From Corynebacterium hansenii (lineage in GTDB: Bacteria; Actinomycetota; Actinomycetes; Mycobacteriales; Mycobacteriaceae), in contig NZ_CP047211.1 in NCBI RefSeq assembly GCF_030408795.1, forward strand, positions 2,108,001-2,172,000: a stretch of DNA of 64,000 bases, read 5' to 3'. This document shows positions 47,154 through 56,479 of this stretch, piece by piece (the first letter of the stretch is position 1; each line of letters opens with the position of its first letter). A model generated the notes under the pieces. The model did not search any database. It worked only from the letters and a program-made list of their open reading frames with translations, and had not been told where the DNA came from. Both the position numbers and the translations under genes were made by a program.

Positions 47154-48794
47154 ATGAGCACGACATCAGGTTCGGGTGACCTTCCGGCCGCCCATCGGTC
47201 CGGGCGCGCGGACGACGCGGCCGCGAATCATCCCCGCCGCTGGGCGGCACTCGGCGTTCTCGCCGCGGGGCTCGGGATGGTCGTCCTCGACGGCACCATC
47301 GTCGGCGTTTCCATGCCCACCATCATCCGCGAGGTCGGCCTGGACCTCGCCGGCGCCCAATGGGTCACCAGCCTGTACTCGGTGGTCTTCGCCGCATTCC
47401 TGCTGACCGCCGGACGGATCGGCGACCTCTTCGGCCGCCGGAAACTGTTCCTGGCGGGCCTGGCCCTGTTCGCGGCGGGATCGGTGATGGCGGCGCTGTC
47501 CACCGGCGGCGGCGCCCTCATCGGCGCACGCGTGGTGCAGGGCCTCGGCGGCGCGGCGATCCTGCCCTCGACGCTGTCGACCGTCAACGTCGTTTTCCGC
47601 GGCAAGGAACGCGCGGCGGCCTTCGGCGTGTGGGGTGCCGTGATGGCCGGTGCGGCGGCCATCGGCCCCCTGGCCGGCGGACTGCTCACCGAGAACATCG
47701 GATGGGAATCGATCTTCTGGGTCAACGTCCCCATCGCCGCCATCCTCTTCGCGGCGAGCCTCGCGGTGGTGCCGGACACCGGGGCCGGCGGCCGGTCCCC
47801 CCAGTTCGACATGGCCGGGTTCTTCCTGTCCTCCCTCGGCTTCGGCACCTTGGTATTCGGCATCATCGAGGGCCCCAAAATCGGCTTATGGTCGCAGATC
47901 CGCCCCTTCTCCATCGGTCCTCTCGACTGGCCGGCGGCGCTGCCCTCCGCGGCGGGGATCGCACTGGTCGTCGGCGCGATCGCGCTCATCGCGTTCGTGG
48001 CGGTGGAAAGCTCGCGGGCGAAGGCCGATGCCCCGGTGCTGCTCGAGCTGGACATGTTCCGCTACCCGACGTTCAGCTGGGGCAACGCGACGGCGCTGCT
48101 CGTCGCCGTGGGCGAGTTCGCCCTCGTCTTCGTCCTGCCCCTCTACCTCATTTCCGCGGTCGGCCTGTCGACGGTGGTCACCGGCCTCATTCTCGCGGGC
48201 ATGGCGTTCGGCGCATTTCTGTCCGGCGCGATGGCGCGGCACCTCGCCGCCCGCATCGGCGCACCGGGAGTCGTCCTGCTCGGCCTCGGTCTCGAGGTCT
48301 TCGGCGCCCTCCAGCTGGCGGCCGAGGAACGCCCGGAGCAGCCGTTGTGGCTCATCGTCGTGGCGCTGGTCATCTACGGACTGGGGCTCGGCCTGGCGTC
48401 GGCCCAGCTGACGTCGCTGGTGCTCGGCGACATACCGGATGCGCTGTCCGGCCAAGCCTCGGCGACGCAGTCGACCATCCGCCAGGTCGGGTCGGCGCTG
48501 GGCGCGGCCCTCGCCGGCGCCATGCTGACGGTGGGCATCCGCACCCACTCGGGCGACCTTCCGGCGGACGCCGCCCCCTTCGCCGATCCCCTCGCGGAGT
48601 CGGCGGGCGGCCTCCTGCCGATGCTCCGCGCCCAGGGCACGCCGGATGACACCGTCGCAGCGCTGTCCCAGCTCTTCGCCGACGCCACCAGGCTGTCCCT
48701 CTTCGCCACGGTCGCCGCCCTGGCCATCGGGTTCCTGTGCGCGTTCATGGTCCGCCGCAGCACCGAAGAATCCTCTGCCGCAAACGCCGAGTGA
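47154..48794 (+). CDS. MFS transporter, DHA2 (14-helix) drug exporter family
   Basis: A 546-residue transporter. After a 25-residue soluble start come motif D1 LDGTIVGVSMPTI in helix 1, motif A GRIGDLFGRRKLFL between helices 2 and 3, and motif C GPLAGGLLTENIGWESIFWVNVPIA, all typical of EmrB/QacA-like proton antiporters. Fourteen helices can be counted. The substrate is unknown. No regulator gene is adjacent. A terminator-like hairpin follows. Confidence 0.88.
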   Translation: MSTTSGSGDLPAAHRSGRADDAAANHPRRWAALGVLAAGLGMVVLDGTIVGVSMPTIIREVGLDLAGAQWVTSLYSVVFAAFLLTAGRIGDLFGRRKLFLAGLALFAAGSVMAALSTGGGALIGARVVQGLGGAAILPSTLSTVNVVFRGKERAAAFGVWGAVMAGAAAIGPLAGGLLTENIGWESIFWVNVPIAAILFAASLAVVPDTGAGGRSPQFDMAGFFLSSLGFGTLVFGIIEGPKIGLWSQIRPFSIGPLDWPAALPSAAGIALVVGAIALIAFVAVESSRAKADAPVLLELDMFRYPTFSWGNATALLVAVGEFALVFVLPLYLISAVGLSTVVTGLILAGMAFGAFLSGAMARHLAARIGAPGVVLLGLGLEVFGALQLAAEERPEQPLWLIVVALVIYGLGLGLASAQLTSLVLGDIPDALSGQASATQSTIRQVGSALGAALAGAMLTVGIRTHSGDLPADAAPFADPLAESAGGLLPMLRAQGTPDDTVAALSQLFADATRLSLFATVAALAIGFLCAFMVRRSTEESSAANAE

Positions 48795-48813
48795 GCCCCC
48801 ACCCGAAAACGAC

Positions 48814-48850
48814 GCATCCCCACCGGGCGGGGGCCCGGCGGGGATGCTCT
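48814..48850 (+). terminator. hairpin terminator after the MFS gene
   Basis: Arms GCATCCCCACCGGGC (48814-48828) and GCCCGGCGGGGATGC (48833-48847) pair with one mismatch around a four-base loop, then TCTT. The T tract is weak. It also lies just beyond the 3' end of the minus-strand tRNA and could serve both. Confidence 0.65.
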
Positions 48851-48855
48851 TCACG

Positions 48856-48929
48856 TGCCCCCGGCGGGGCTCGAACCCGCGACCTACGGATTATGAGTCC
48901 GCGGCTCTAACCGACTGAGCTACAGGGGC
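48856..48929 (-). tRNA. tRNA with CAT anticodon, probably tRNA-Ile2
   Basis: A 74-base cloverleaf on the minus strand: acceptor GCCCCTG pairs with CGGGGGC with one T-G pair, anticodon loop CTCATAA, T arm GCGGG/CCCGC. Anticodon CAT is read as Met unless C34 becomes lysidine. The acceptor has C4-G69 and C5-G68, the determinants known for TilS in E. coli, favouring tRNA-Ile2 over elongator Met. CCA is not encoded. Confidence 0.9.
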
Positions 48930-49159
48930 GAGGCAGCCGACCGGCTCCCCGGCGTCCGCGACCCCCGGCGTCACCGCCGCGTCCATCGCGCACCGGCTCA
49001 ATTTAGCAAGCGCCGGCGAATCACCGGGACATGGCCGTCGCAAAGCGGGGCGCACACCCGCTCCAACCACCCCGCAACCCCACCGCCGGCCCAGCCCCGC
49101 GCCCGTCATTCGGGTGCACGAACCGACACGTTTTCGCCGCTCATGGCAGAGTTGATGGC

Positions 49160-50245
49160 ATGCAGCCCCACCACCGCAACGCCCCCGGGACCCACCGCAC
49201 CATCCAGCCCATCGACGCCACCGTCGAGCGCCTGATGCCGGATTCCGACCCCGGTGAGCCCGCGGTCGTGATCTGCGGTTCGCTGCACCAGGACACCCTC
49301 GCGCAGGTCGCAGAATTCCCGGTGCCGGGCGAGGCCGCGATCGTCGAAAGCTCCGCCCAGGCGCTCGGCGGCAAGGGCGCCAACCAGGCCTCCGCCGTCG
49401 CCCACGCGGGCGTGCGCGCCATCATGGCCGGCACCGTCGGCGAGGATCCGGCGGCCGACCTCGTCCTGTCGGAGCTCGCCGCCAACGGCGTCGACGCCCA
49501 CTCGATCCAGACCACCTGGGACGAACCGACCGGCTCCGCGTTCATCGCCACGAAGCCCGACGGCGACCACATGGTGTTCGTCACCAGCGGCGCCAACGCC
49601 ATCACCGACCCGATGGAGTTCACCGCCGAAATCTCGGAGGCCGACATCCTCCTCGCCCAGGGCGAGCTGCGCCCGGAGGCCACCGAGCAGCTCGGCATGA
49701 TCGCCAACTTGCACGGCACGCGGTTCATCCTCAACCTCGCGCCGGTGACCGTGGTGACGCCGACGCTCATCGACACCGCCGACCCGCTGATCGTCAACCG
49801 CACCGAAGCCTGGGAGGTCCTGCGCAAGCTCGGCGCCGCCGAAGGCATCCGCCGCGGGGACATCGTCACGCAGATCGACGCGCTGCTGGAGTACTGCGCG
49901 TCGGTGGTCATCTCCATGGGCGACGAGGGCTCCGTCTACGCCCGCGCGGAGGTCGACGGCGGCGACGGCATCGTGTGGCACCAGCCGTCGCTGAAGGTTC
50001 CGGCGGAGGAGATCGTCGACACCACCGGCGCCGGCGACGCCTTCGCGGGCACCATCGCCGCGGAACTCGCCCGGGGCGGCACCGCCGAACGCGCCGTCGC
50101 GCTGGGCACCGCCGCCGGTTCGCTGGCTGTGCGGTCGCTGGGGGCGACGTCGTCCTACGCCGACCAGGCCACCCTCGAGGCGACCGTCGCCTCCCCGGAC
50201 TTCCCCGCGCGCCGCCGGCTGGCGGAGACGACCAAGGGCGACTGA
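49160..50245 (+). CDS. ribokinase-like PfkB family sugar kinase
   Basis: A 361-residue PfkB kinase. The first signature GGKGANQASAVAHAG and the C-terminal signature VDTTGAGDAFAGTIAAELARGG with the catalytic base aspartate are intact; NPAPV-like NLAPVTVVTP and NRTEAW segments match ribokinase. It would phosphorylate ribose or a related sugar with ATP. The start is uncertain: ATG 49160 or ATG 49235 (MPDSDPGEP), neither with a strong ribosome site; the extra 25 residues are not conserved. No sugar transporter is adjacent. Confidence 0.85.
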   Translation: MQPHHRNAPGTHRTIQPIDATVERLMPDSDPGEPAVVICGSLHQDTLAQVAEFPVPGEAAIVESSAQALGGKGANQASAVAHAGVRAIMAGTVGEDPAADLVLSELAANGVDAHSIQTTWDEPTGSAFIATKPDGDHMVFVTSGANAITDPMEFTAEISEADILLAQGELRPEATEQLGMIANLHGTRFILNLAPVTVVTPTLIDTADPLIVNRTEAWEVLRKLGAAEGIRRGDIVTQIDALLEYCASVVISMGDEGSVYARAEVDGGDGIVWHQPSLKVPAEEIVDTTGAGDAFAGTIAAELARGGTAERAVALGTAAGSLAVRSLGATSSYADQATLEATVASPDFPARRRLAETTKGD

Positions 50246-50370
50246 ACCGGGCCGACCGATCCGGCCACGCTGCATCGTCCGCCCTGCCCCGCAGCGCCGG
50301 GCCAGCCGGTCCTCCGGGGATTTCCCCGGAACGGCCGCGGCATGGTTTCGCCTGCAATAGCCTGTTGCGC

Positions 50371-51213
50371 ATGACGCAGAATCCCGACGCAACCCCCGTG
50401 ACCGGCCGCGACGTCCCCAGCGACGCCACGCCGTCCGCCATCGCCCATTCCATCCACGGCGCGGGCCCGACGCTGGTGCTCATCCACGGCATCTGCCACT
50501 CGCGCCACGCCTGGGACGACGTGCTGCCCGGGCTCGTCGACCACTTCCGCGTGGTGACCATCGACCTTCCGGGCCATGCCGCGTCGCCGGACCCCGATTC
50601 GCTTGACGACGACATCGTCGAGCGCATGATCGACCAACTCGCCGCGTTCCTGCGCGAAGTGGCGGTCGACGGGGAAAAGCCGCACGTGGCGGGCAACTCG
50701 CTGGGTGGTTATTTCGCGCTGGAGCTGGCCCGACGGGGGCATGCGGCGTCCGCGACCGCCTTCAACCCGGCCGGATTCTTCCACGGCCCGTGGGACCAGC
50801 GCCGCACCGTCGCCCAGTTCCTGGCATTGCGCGGCATCGGCCGGGTGCTGCGGCCGATGCTCCCGGCGATGTCGAAGACCGCCTTCGGGCGCACGTCGAT
50901 GTTCGGGATGTTCTCGGCGAAGCCGTGGCGCCTGGATCCGGCGGCCGTCGAGCGCGACGCGAAGAACATGCTGGGCAACAAGGTCATCGACCACGGCCTG
51001 CGCGCGAGCTTCACCTTCTCCCCCGACGTCGCCGGCGCTCCCCAGACGAGCTACTGGGGCACCTCCGACCTCACCCTGATCCGCGGCTGGAAGCGGCACC
51101 ACGAGGTGCTGCCCGACGTGCCGCTGCACCTCCTGCCCGGCCTCGGGCACGTGCCGATGATCGACGACGGCAGGACCATCGCCGACTGCATCCGCCGCAG
51201 CGCCGGCGTGTAG
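50371..51213 (+). CDS. alpha/beta-hydrolase fold protein
   Basis: A 280-residue hydrolase. The oxyanion segment LIHGICHSRHAWDD, the nucleophile elbow AGNSLGGYFALEL (Ser) and the terminal histidine in PGLGHVPMID are visible. Family members are esterases, lipases or dehalogenases; substrate not predictable. ATG 50371 is chosen by fold; the ribosome site is poor. It is closed by a strong bidirectional terminator. Confidence 0.85.
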   Translation: MTQNPDATPVTGRDVPSDATPSAIAHSIHGAGPTLVLIHGICHSRHAWDDVLPGLVDHFRVVTIDLPGHAASPDPDSLDDDIVERMIDQLAAFLREVAVDGEKPHVAGNSLGGYFALELARRGHAASATAFNPAGFFHGPWDQRRTVAQFLALRGIGRVLRPMLPAMSKTAFGRTSMFGMFSAKPWRLDPAAVERDAKNMLGNKVIDHGLRASFTFSPDVAGAPQTSYWGTSDLTLIRGWKRHHEVLPDVPLHLLPGLGHVPMIDDGRTIADCIRRSAGV

Positions 51214-51227
51214 CGGGCGCGAGAAAA

Positions 51228-51275
51228 CCCGGTGGCCCCGGCCGACTTTCGTCGGCAGGGGCCACCGGGCGTTTT
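51228..51275. terminator. bidirectional intrinsic terminator
   Basis: Arms CCCGGTGGCCCC (51228-51239) and GGGGCCACCGGG (51258-51269) are perfect complements; the loop holds a second stem GCCGAC/GTCGGC. GAAAA precedes and CGTTTT follows, so it can stop transcription of the hydrolase and of the convergent monooxygenase. Confidence 0.9.
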
Positions 51276-51285
51276 CCGGATCAAT

Positions 51286-51362
51286 GGGTCCGGTTTCCCG
51301 GGTGCCGGGTTAACGGGCGCTGGTTTCCCGGCGCCGATTCACCCGGCGCCGGTTTCCCGGGT
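51286..51362. repeat. degenerate short repeats between convergent genes
   Basis: About three copies of GGTTTCCCGG occur at intervals of roughly 30 bases, with CCGGGTGCCGGG-type palindromes between. Not a CRISPR: spacing and units are irregular. Function unknown. Confidence 0.5.
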
Positions 51363-51363
51363 G

Positions 51364-52986
51364 CTAGCCGCTCACCGCCGCGACCGGCTTGGCCACGCGC
51401 AGGTCATACGACGACGCATCGAACTTCTTGGTCTTCGCGCGGAACTTCCACGTCCAGCTCGGCCACACCGCCGGGGCGTTGCCGTGCTCGTCGAGGTACC
51501 AGGAACCGCAGCCGCTGACCCACACCGTGCCGGGCAGGCGCTCGCGGACCCAGTCGTTCCACTCCTCCTGGGCGCGCTCGGACACCTCGGCGACGTCGGC
51601 GCCGTGGCGGCGCTTGGTCTTCAGCATCTCCATGACGTAGTTCATCTGCGACTCGATCATGTAGATCATCGACGTGTGGCCCAGGCCGGTGGCCGGGCCC
51701 ATGAGCACCGACAGGTTCGGGAAGCCGTGGATCGTGGTGCCCTTGTGGGCGGCCATGCCGTTGCGGCCCCACATCTCCGCCAGCGATTCGCCGCTGCGGC
51801 CGTGGACCAGCGCGAACGTCGGCGAGTCGGTGACGTGGAAGCCGGTGCAGACGATGAGCACGTCGATAGGGCGCTCCGTGCCGTCGGCCGTGGTGATCGA
51901 GTGGGCGTTGACCCGCTGGATCGGATCGGTGACCAGATCGACGTTGTCGCTGGCGATCGCCGGGTAGTAGTTGTTCGAGATCAGCATGCGCTTGCAGCCG
52001 ATGGTGAAGTTCGGGGTCAGCTTCTCTCGCAGCTCGCGGTCGCGGACCTGACGGCGCAGCTGCTGCAGCGCCACGAACTTGATCGGGGCCATGAGCTTTT
52101 CGTTCTTGGTCAGGCCCGGGACCTGCAGCTCGCGGAAGAAGTAGTCCTGGGCGCGGACCACGCGGCGCAGGCCCGGCACGTTGCGCAGCGCCGCGCGCTC
52201 CCACCCCATGTACGCGCGGTCGAGGCGCGGGATCACGTAGGGGGCGGTGCGCTGGTAGACGTCCAGGTGGCCGGCGATCGGGGCGATCTGCGGGACGATC
52301 TGGATGGCCGACGCGCCGGTGCCGATGACCGCCACGCGCTTGCCGCGCAGGTCGACGTCGTGGTCCCAGCGGGCCGAGTGGAAGATCGTGCCCTCGAACT
52401 CCTCAATGCCCTCGATGTCGGGCAGGCGCGGCTCGCACAGGGCGCCGACGCCGAGGATCAGGTCGCGCGCCGACCAGGTGGTGATCTCCGGCTCGGCCGC
52501 GGCGGCGGCCTCCTCGCCGGACTCCTGCGCCGAGCCGCCGCCGAACACCCTGTCCGCCATTTCCCCGGAGGTGGCGACGACCGTGCGGCGGTCGTCGTCA
52601 TGCTGCGGGACCTCGCGGGTCTTGACCAGCCAGCGGCCGGCGGCCTCGTCCCACCGGGCGTCGATCATTTCGGTGCGGAACAGCAGGTGCGGGTACAGGC
52701 CCTGCTCGACGGCGACGCTGCGCTGGTACTCCGCGATTTCCGGCTGGGTGCCGAAGCTGCGCGACCAGTCGAATTCCTGGGCGAAGGACAGGGAGTACAG
52801 GTGGCTGGGCACGTCGCACGCCGCGCCCGGGTAGGTGTTGTCGCGCCAGGTGCCGCCGACGTCATGGCCGCGGTCGATGATGCGGAAATCCTCGATCCCC
52901 GCCTTTCGCAGGCGAGTGCCGGCGGCGAGGCCGGAGAAGCCCGCGCCGACGATGAGAACGCCAATTTCTTGCACGGAATTATTCAT
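51364..52986 (-). CDS. FAD-dependent Baeyer-Villiger-type monooxygenase
   Basis: A 540-residue class B flavoprotein monooxygenase. The FAD motif LIVGAGFSGLAAGTRLRKAG opens the protein, GGTWRDNTYPGAACDVPSHLYS is the conserved substrate-side block, FEGTIFHSARWDHD matches the Baeyer-Villiger fingerprint FxGxxxHxxxW, and VAVIGTGASAIQIVP is the NADPH motif. Such enzymes insert oxygen into ketones using NADPH and O2; actinobacterial ones often act on steroids, fatty or cyclic ketones. It is a single gene. The 235 bases upstream of it hold nothing I can identify. Confidence 0.9.
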   Translation of the reverse strand: MNNSVQEIGVLIVGAGFSGLAAGTRLRKAGIEDFRIIDRGHDVGGTWRDNTYPGAACDVPSHLYSLSFAQEFDWSRSFGTQPEIAEYQRSVAVEQGLYPHLLFRTEMIDARWDEAAGRWLVKTREVPQHDDDRRTVVATSGEMADRVFGGGSAQESGEEAAAAAEPEITTWSARDLILGVGALCEPRLPDIEGIEEFEGTIFHSARWDHDVDLRGKRVAVIGTGASAIQIVPQIAPIAGHLDVYQRTAPYVIPRLDRAYMGWERAALRNVPGLRRVVRAQDYFFRELQVPGLTKNEKLMAPIKFVALQQLRRQVRDRELREKLTPNFTIGCKRMLISNNYYPAIASDNVDLVTDPIQRVNAHSITTADGTERPIDVLIVCTGFHVTDSPTFALVHGRSGESLAEMWGRNGMAAHKGTTIHGFPNLSVLMGPATGLGHTSMIYMIESQMNYVMEMLKTKRRHGADVAEVSERAQEEWNDWVRERLPGTVWVSGCGSWYLDEHGNAPAVWPSWTWKFRAKTKKFDASSYDLRVAKPVAAVSG

Positions 52987-53221
52987 GGGCCGAACGATAG
53001 CCCTCGGGCGGCGGCCGCGTGCGGGTTTTTCGAAGCCGGTTTATCAAATGTTGCGGAACCGGAACGCCTTCCGGCGCCGCACCGCGCGGCCCAGCCCGCC
53101 CCGAGGCGAGGCGGCCCGGCCGGCGAGAGCGCGGCCGACGACCGCACGGCCGAACGCGGAGCGGGTGCGGGTCCGGCGCACCATCCCTGGCCCTCCCCCG
53201 CCCCGCGTCCCGTCCGCTCCC

Positions 53222-54676
53222 CTAGCCTTCCTCCAGGAGGTTGGTCACCAGCTCCGCGATGCGCGAACGCTCCGACCGCTGCAGGGTGACGTGCCCGAAA
53301 AGGTCGTTGCCCTTCAGCTTCTCGATGATCGCCGCCACGCCGTCGTGCCGGCCCACGCGCAGGTTGTCGCGCTGTGCGACGTCGTGGGTGAGCACCACCC
53401 GCGAATTCGCGCCCAGTCGGGACAGCACCGTCAACAGCACGTTGCGTTCCAGCGACTGGGCCTCGTCCACGATGACGAAGCTGTCGTGGAGGCTGCGTCC
53501 GCGGATGTGCGTCAGCGGCAGCACCTCGAGCATCCCGCGAGACTGGATCTCCTCCATGACGTTCGGGCTGACCAGGCCTTCCAGCGTGTCGTACACGGCC
53601 TGGGCCCAGGGGTTCATCTTCTCGCTCTCCGACCCCGGCAGGTACCCGAGGTTCTGCCCGCCGACGGCGTAGAGAGGGCGGAACACCACGATCTTGCGGT
53701 GCCTGCCATGCTCCATCACGGCCTCCAGGCCGGCGCACAACGCCAGCGCGGATTTGCCGGTGCCGGCGCGGCCGCCGAGCGAAACAATGCCCACCTCGTC
53801 GTCGAGAAGCAGATCCAGCGCGATGCGCTGCTCGGCGGAACGGCCCCGCAGGCCGAAGGCCTCCAGATCGCCGCGCACCAGGCGGACGCCCCCGCCCGGC
53901 AGAATGCGGCCGAGCGCCGACTGCGTGCCGGCGGTGAGCTGCACTCCGCAATGCACCGGCAGCTCCGAGGCGGGCTCGCCGTCGGCGGTGACGGCGTCGT
54001 CGCGAAGCTGCGTGAAGCCGTTGCGGAACAACGCGTCGATGTCCTCCGACGCGACGCCGATCTCCGCCAGCCCCGTGTACCCGGTGACCACCACGTCCTG
54101 CGCGTGGTACTCGTCGGCGGGCAGGCCCACCGCGCCGGCTTTCACGCGCAACGGGATGTCCTTGGTCACGAGCACGGTGTCGTGGCCCTCGGCCTTGAAG
54201 TTCAGGGCGCAGGCCAGGATGCGGTGATCGTTGGCATCATTGCGAAAACCCGCCGGCAATACCGACGGGTCCGTGTGATTGAGCTCGACCTGCACCGTGC
54301 CGCCGTCTTCGTTGGCGGTCACCGGCAGGTCCAGGCGTTCGTGGCGGTGCCTCAGCTCCTCCAACTGGCGCAGCGCCGTTCGGGCGAACCACCCGAGTTC
54401 GGGGTGGTGCCGCTTGGCCTCCAGTTCGTTGATCACCACCAGAGGCAGCACGACGGAGTGCTCGGCGAATTTCCGCAGCGCGTGGGGGTCGGACAGCAGC
54501 ACCGACGTGTCCAGCACGTAGGTGCGCAGCGCCGTGCCCCGGCGTCCTGCGTCGTCGGCCCCGCCTGCGGTGCGGGTGGAGTCGGTGGTGTCGCCGCGCA
54601 TCGTCGCGCCCGCGTCCACCACCTCCCCATCCCGGATCAGAGGGGTTCGGTCAGTGGTCGCGGTCGTGGTACGCAA
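53222..54676 (-). CDS. PhoH-like ATPase with N-terminal PIN domain (PhoH2)
   Basis: A 484-residue PIN-PhoH fusion. The PIN domain (about 50-190) shows [27 protein letters not shown] and DHRILACAL, including the acidic metal ligands of the nuclease. The PhoH domain (about 240-484) has Walker [11 protein letters not shown] and Walker [13 protein letters not shown]. Related mycobacterial PhoH2 proteins are ATP-dependent RNA helicase-nucleases, sometimes acting with a small antitoxin gene; I see no such gene just upstream. TTG 54676 with AGGAG five bases before is favoured; ATG 54601 is the alternative. Confidence 0.88.
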   Translation of the reverse strand: MRTTTATTDRTPLIRDGEVVDAGATMRGDTTDSTRTAGGADDAGRRGTALRTYVLDTSVLLSDPHALRKFAEHSVVLPLVVINELEAKRHHPELGWFARTALRQLEELRHRHERLDLPVTANEDGGTVQVELNHTDPSVLPAGFRNDANDHRILACALNFKAEGHDTVLVTKDIPLRVKAGAVGLPADEYHAQDVVVTGYTGLAEIGVASEDIDALFRNGFTQLRDDAVTADGEPASELPVHCGVQLTAGTQSALGRILPGGGVRLVRGDLEAFGLRGRSAEQRIALDLLLDDEVGIVSLGGRAGTGKSALALCAGLEAVMEHGRHRKIVVFRPLYAVGGQNLGYLPGSESEKMNPWAQAVYDTLEGLVSPNVMEEIQSRGMLEVLPLTHIRGRSLHDSFVIVDEAQSLERNVLLTVLSRLGANSRVVLTHDVAQRDNLRVGRHDGVAAIIEKLKGNDLFGHVTLQRSERSRIAELVTNLLEEG

Positions 54677-54882
54677 CGTGGCTCCTGTTCCGTCCGGCAG
54701 CTTCCCCCTGCCGGACAACCGCCAGAGTAGGTAACCAACGTGGAAATCACATTGGTGGAAGATGAACAACCCGTTAAATTGCGGTCTCGGAAGCATCACC
54801 GCTGGTCGGCTGCTTTACGACGCCGTGTGCGCTGTCACCGCCCGCCCTTACGGGGGCACGCGAAAGCGGGTAATTTGGCGCC

Positions 54883-55681
54883 ATGACCTATCCCGGAAAG
54901 CCCCACGGACGACGCGACCGACTTCAGGCCAGGCTGGAAGTCGCCGTCGGACTCGGGGAATTGAGCATCGAGGAGTACGACTCCCTCTGCGCCCAGGTGT
55001 GGGACGCCGGCCGCGACGACGATTCGCCGGAACTCGACGCCATCGCGGGGCGCCTGGAGCGGATCGAGCAGAACCGTCCGCATCATGGGCCGGGCGGATA
55101 CGGTGCCGCCGGCAGCGGAGGGACCGGCGGCCCCGGACATGGAGTCCCCGGGCACGGAGTCCCGGGGCACGCGAATGGAGTGCCGGGGGCCGGCGGGGAT
55201 CACGGCACCGGGGGGAAGTTCGGGCAACCCCTACGGCCCGACCCCGCACGGCGCCGTGGCGCGCGGCGCCGACCAACCGTATGAGTCCTCCTTCGGCCGC
55301 GGCAGCGCGCCCGCACGATTCACCATCTCCAATTCACCCGACACCCCGCGCCAGAACGGCACCGCGACGGTTTTCGGATCAAAGGAGATGTCCGGTTGGT
55401 GGTCGCCGAAGAATGAAACGACGTGGTGGTCGGTTTTCGGCGAATTGAAGCTCGACCTTTCCCGGGCCGAATTGCCCAGCGACAACATCGTTCTGGATTT
55501 GCAGTCGTTCTTCTCCGAGATCGAGATCACGGTCCCGTCCGGCACGCGCGTCATCATGGACATGACCACCCCGATGACCGAAGTGATCAACCATCTGAAC
55601 CCGAATGCCCAGCCCAACGGGCTGACGGTGGTCCTGGACGGCATCGTCATGTTCGGCGAAATCAAGATCCGAGAGGCCTGA
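54883..55681 (+). pseudogene. DUF1707 / LiaF-like protein, split by a frameshift
   Basis: The first frame, 54883-55284, begins MTYPGKPHGRRDRLQARLEV and carries the DUF1707-type helical domain (GELSIEEYDSLCAQVWDAG), then a Gly/Pro/His linker. The second frame, ending at 55681, holds a LiaF-like beta domain (ATVFGSKEMSG, VFGELKLDLSRAEL, ITVPSGTRVIMDM, VLDGIVMFGEIKIRE). These two domains normally form one protein. The frames join if one G is removed from the G6 run at 55210-55215, giving GTGGSSGNPYG. So either the gene is mutated, the tract is slippery, or one base is wrong. Such proteins are thought to sense or respond to envelope stress. Confidence 0.75.
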
Positions 55682-55908
55682 CCCGGACTCCCCGAAAAGG
55701 CTCGCCGGCCATTACCCCCGCCATCCGAAAATGATTGTCGGGACCATTGATTTGACCCGTAATCCTCGGTTACTGTCGGGGCGACCGGGGCGCGATGTCG
55801 CCGACCAGCGGCGTTACTCCGGACATAACCGCCGCGACTAGGCGGCGCACATACTCCAGTGACGCCCGGACCTGCCGCGGCACCATCAATCCCCACAAAG
55901 GAGAACGC

Positions 55909-55989
55909 ATGTTTGAGTCCAGCCTCGACCTTTTCCAGTCGGTTACCCCCATCCTCGAGCTCATCGATCTGATCCTCGGCGTGGGCTAA
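55909..55989 (+). CDS. 26-residue hydrophobic/amphipathic peptide
   Basis: The frame opens at ATG 55909 five bases after a perfect AAAGGAG and stops at TAA 55989, 27 bases before a perfect 12-bp terminator. The product begins MFESSLDLFQSV and ends LIDLILGVG: only acidic charges, many Leu/Ile, and able to form an amphipathic helix. Size and context recall the short porin-type peptides PorA/PorH of Corynebacterium or other secreted helical peptides, but I see no sequence match I can name. Upstream TTGATT and TACTGT (55747-55773) form a possible promoter. Confidence 0.65.
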   Translation: MFESSLDLFQSVTPILELIDLILGVG

Positions 55990-56016
55990 ACAACGTCCGC
56001 AACTTTGCAGGACCGG

Positions 56017-56050
56017 AACCCCGCACCGATTGCCGGTGCGGGGTTCTTTT
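56017..56050 (+). terminator. terminator of the small peptide gene
   Basis: AACCCCGCACCG (56017-56028) and CGGTGCGGGGTT (56034-56045) form a perfect 12-bp stem with a five-base loop, followed by CTTTT. Confidence 0.93.
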
Positions 56051-56120
56051 GTGCCGACTGCCGTGGGCGCGGTCCGTCTGTGCAGGTTTCCATGGGCACC
56101 GTCGACCGACACGCACACAG

Positions 56121-56182
56121 ACCCACCCCGAATGCGCAGCCCCACCCGTTACAGCGGGTGGGTCTGCGCATTCGGGGTGGGT
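56121..56182. repeat. long near-perfect inverted repeat (62 bases)
   Basis: A 19-bp perfect arm pair (ACCCACCCCGAATGCGCAG at 56121-56139 with its complement at 56164-56182), one mismatch, then an inner 8-bp pair around the six-base loop TTACAG. There is no T tract. Another copy of ATTCGGGGTGGGTTA occurs at 56213-56227. The 334 bases from 55990 to 56323 hold this, the preceding terminator, and no gene that I can support. Confidence 0.9.
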
Positions 56183-56323
56183 TAGCGGGGAAGGTTGCGC
56201 GTCCGGGCGCGATTCGGGGTGGGTTAACACCGAAGGCGCGGTGGCCGGACGGATCGACTCCCGCAGAAACCAATCATTACCCCTCGGGGCACAACGACTA
56301 GAGTCAGCAGCTTTTCGCCTTGG

Positions 56324-56479
56324 TCAAGCGACCTTGTCGGGCTTCCCTTGTTCAGCGATCGCGCGGATGCGTGGACTGACGGTGACCGTGACCTTTCCTT
56401 CGCGCTCGCGCTTGACGAGCAGCTTTGCGGCGGCCACCTGGCCGGGTGAAGCCTTGCGAGCTGAGTGTCGCACCTTCAT
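56324..56479 (-). CDS. small basic hypothetical protein
   Basis: A 51-residue basic protein, MKVRHSARKASPGQVAAAKL then LVKREREGKVTVTVSPRI, ending GKPDKVA. ATG 56479 overlaps the stop of the membrane gene by four bases (ATGA), so the two are translated together. It lacks cysteines and membrane helices. I do not recognise it; small basic partner proteins of this kind can be antitoxins or nucleic-acid binders, but nothing here proves that. The region is less GC-rich than the flanks. Confidence 0.6.
   Translation of the reverse strand: MKVRHSARKASPGQVAAAKLLVKREREGKVTVTVSPRIRAIAEQGKPDKVA

Noticed and set aside
51286..51362. CRISPR-like or IS end repeats
   Set aside because: Units are about ten bases, irregularly spaced, with no flanking cas or transposase gene.
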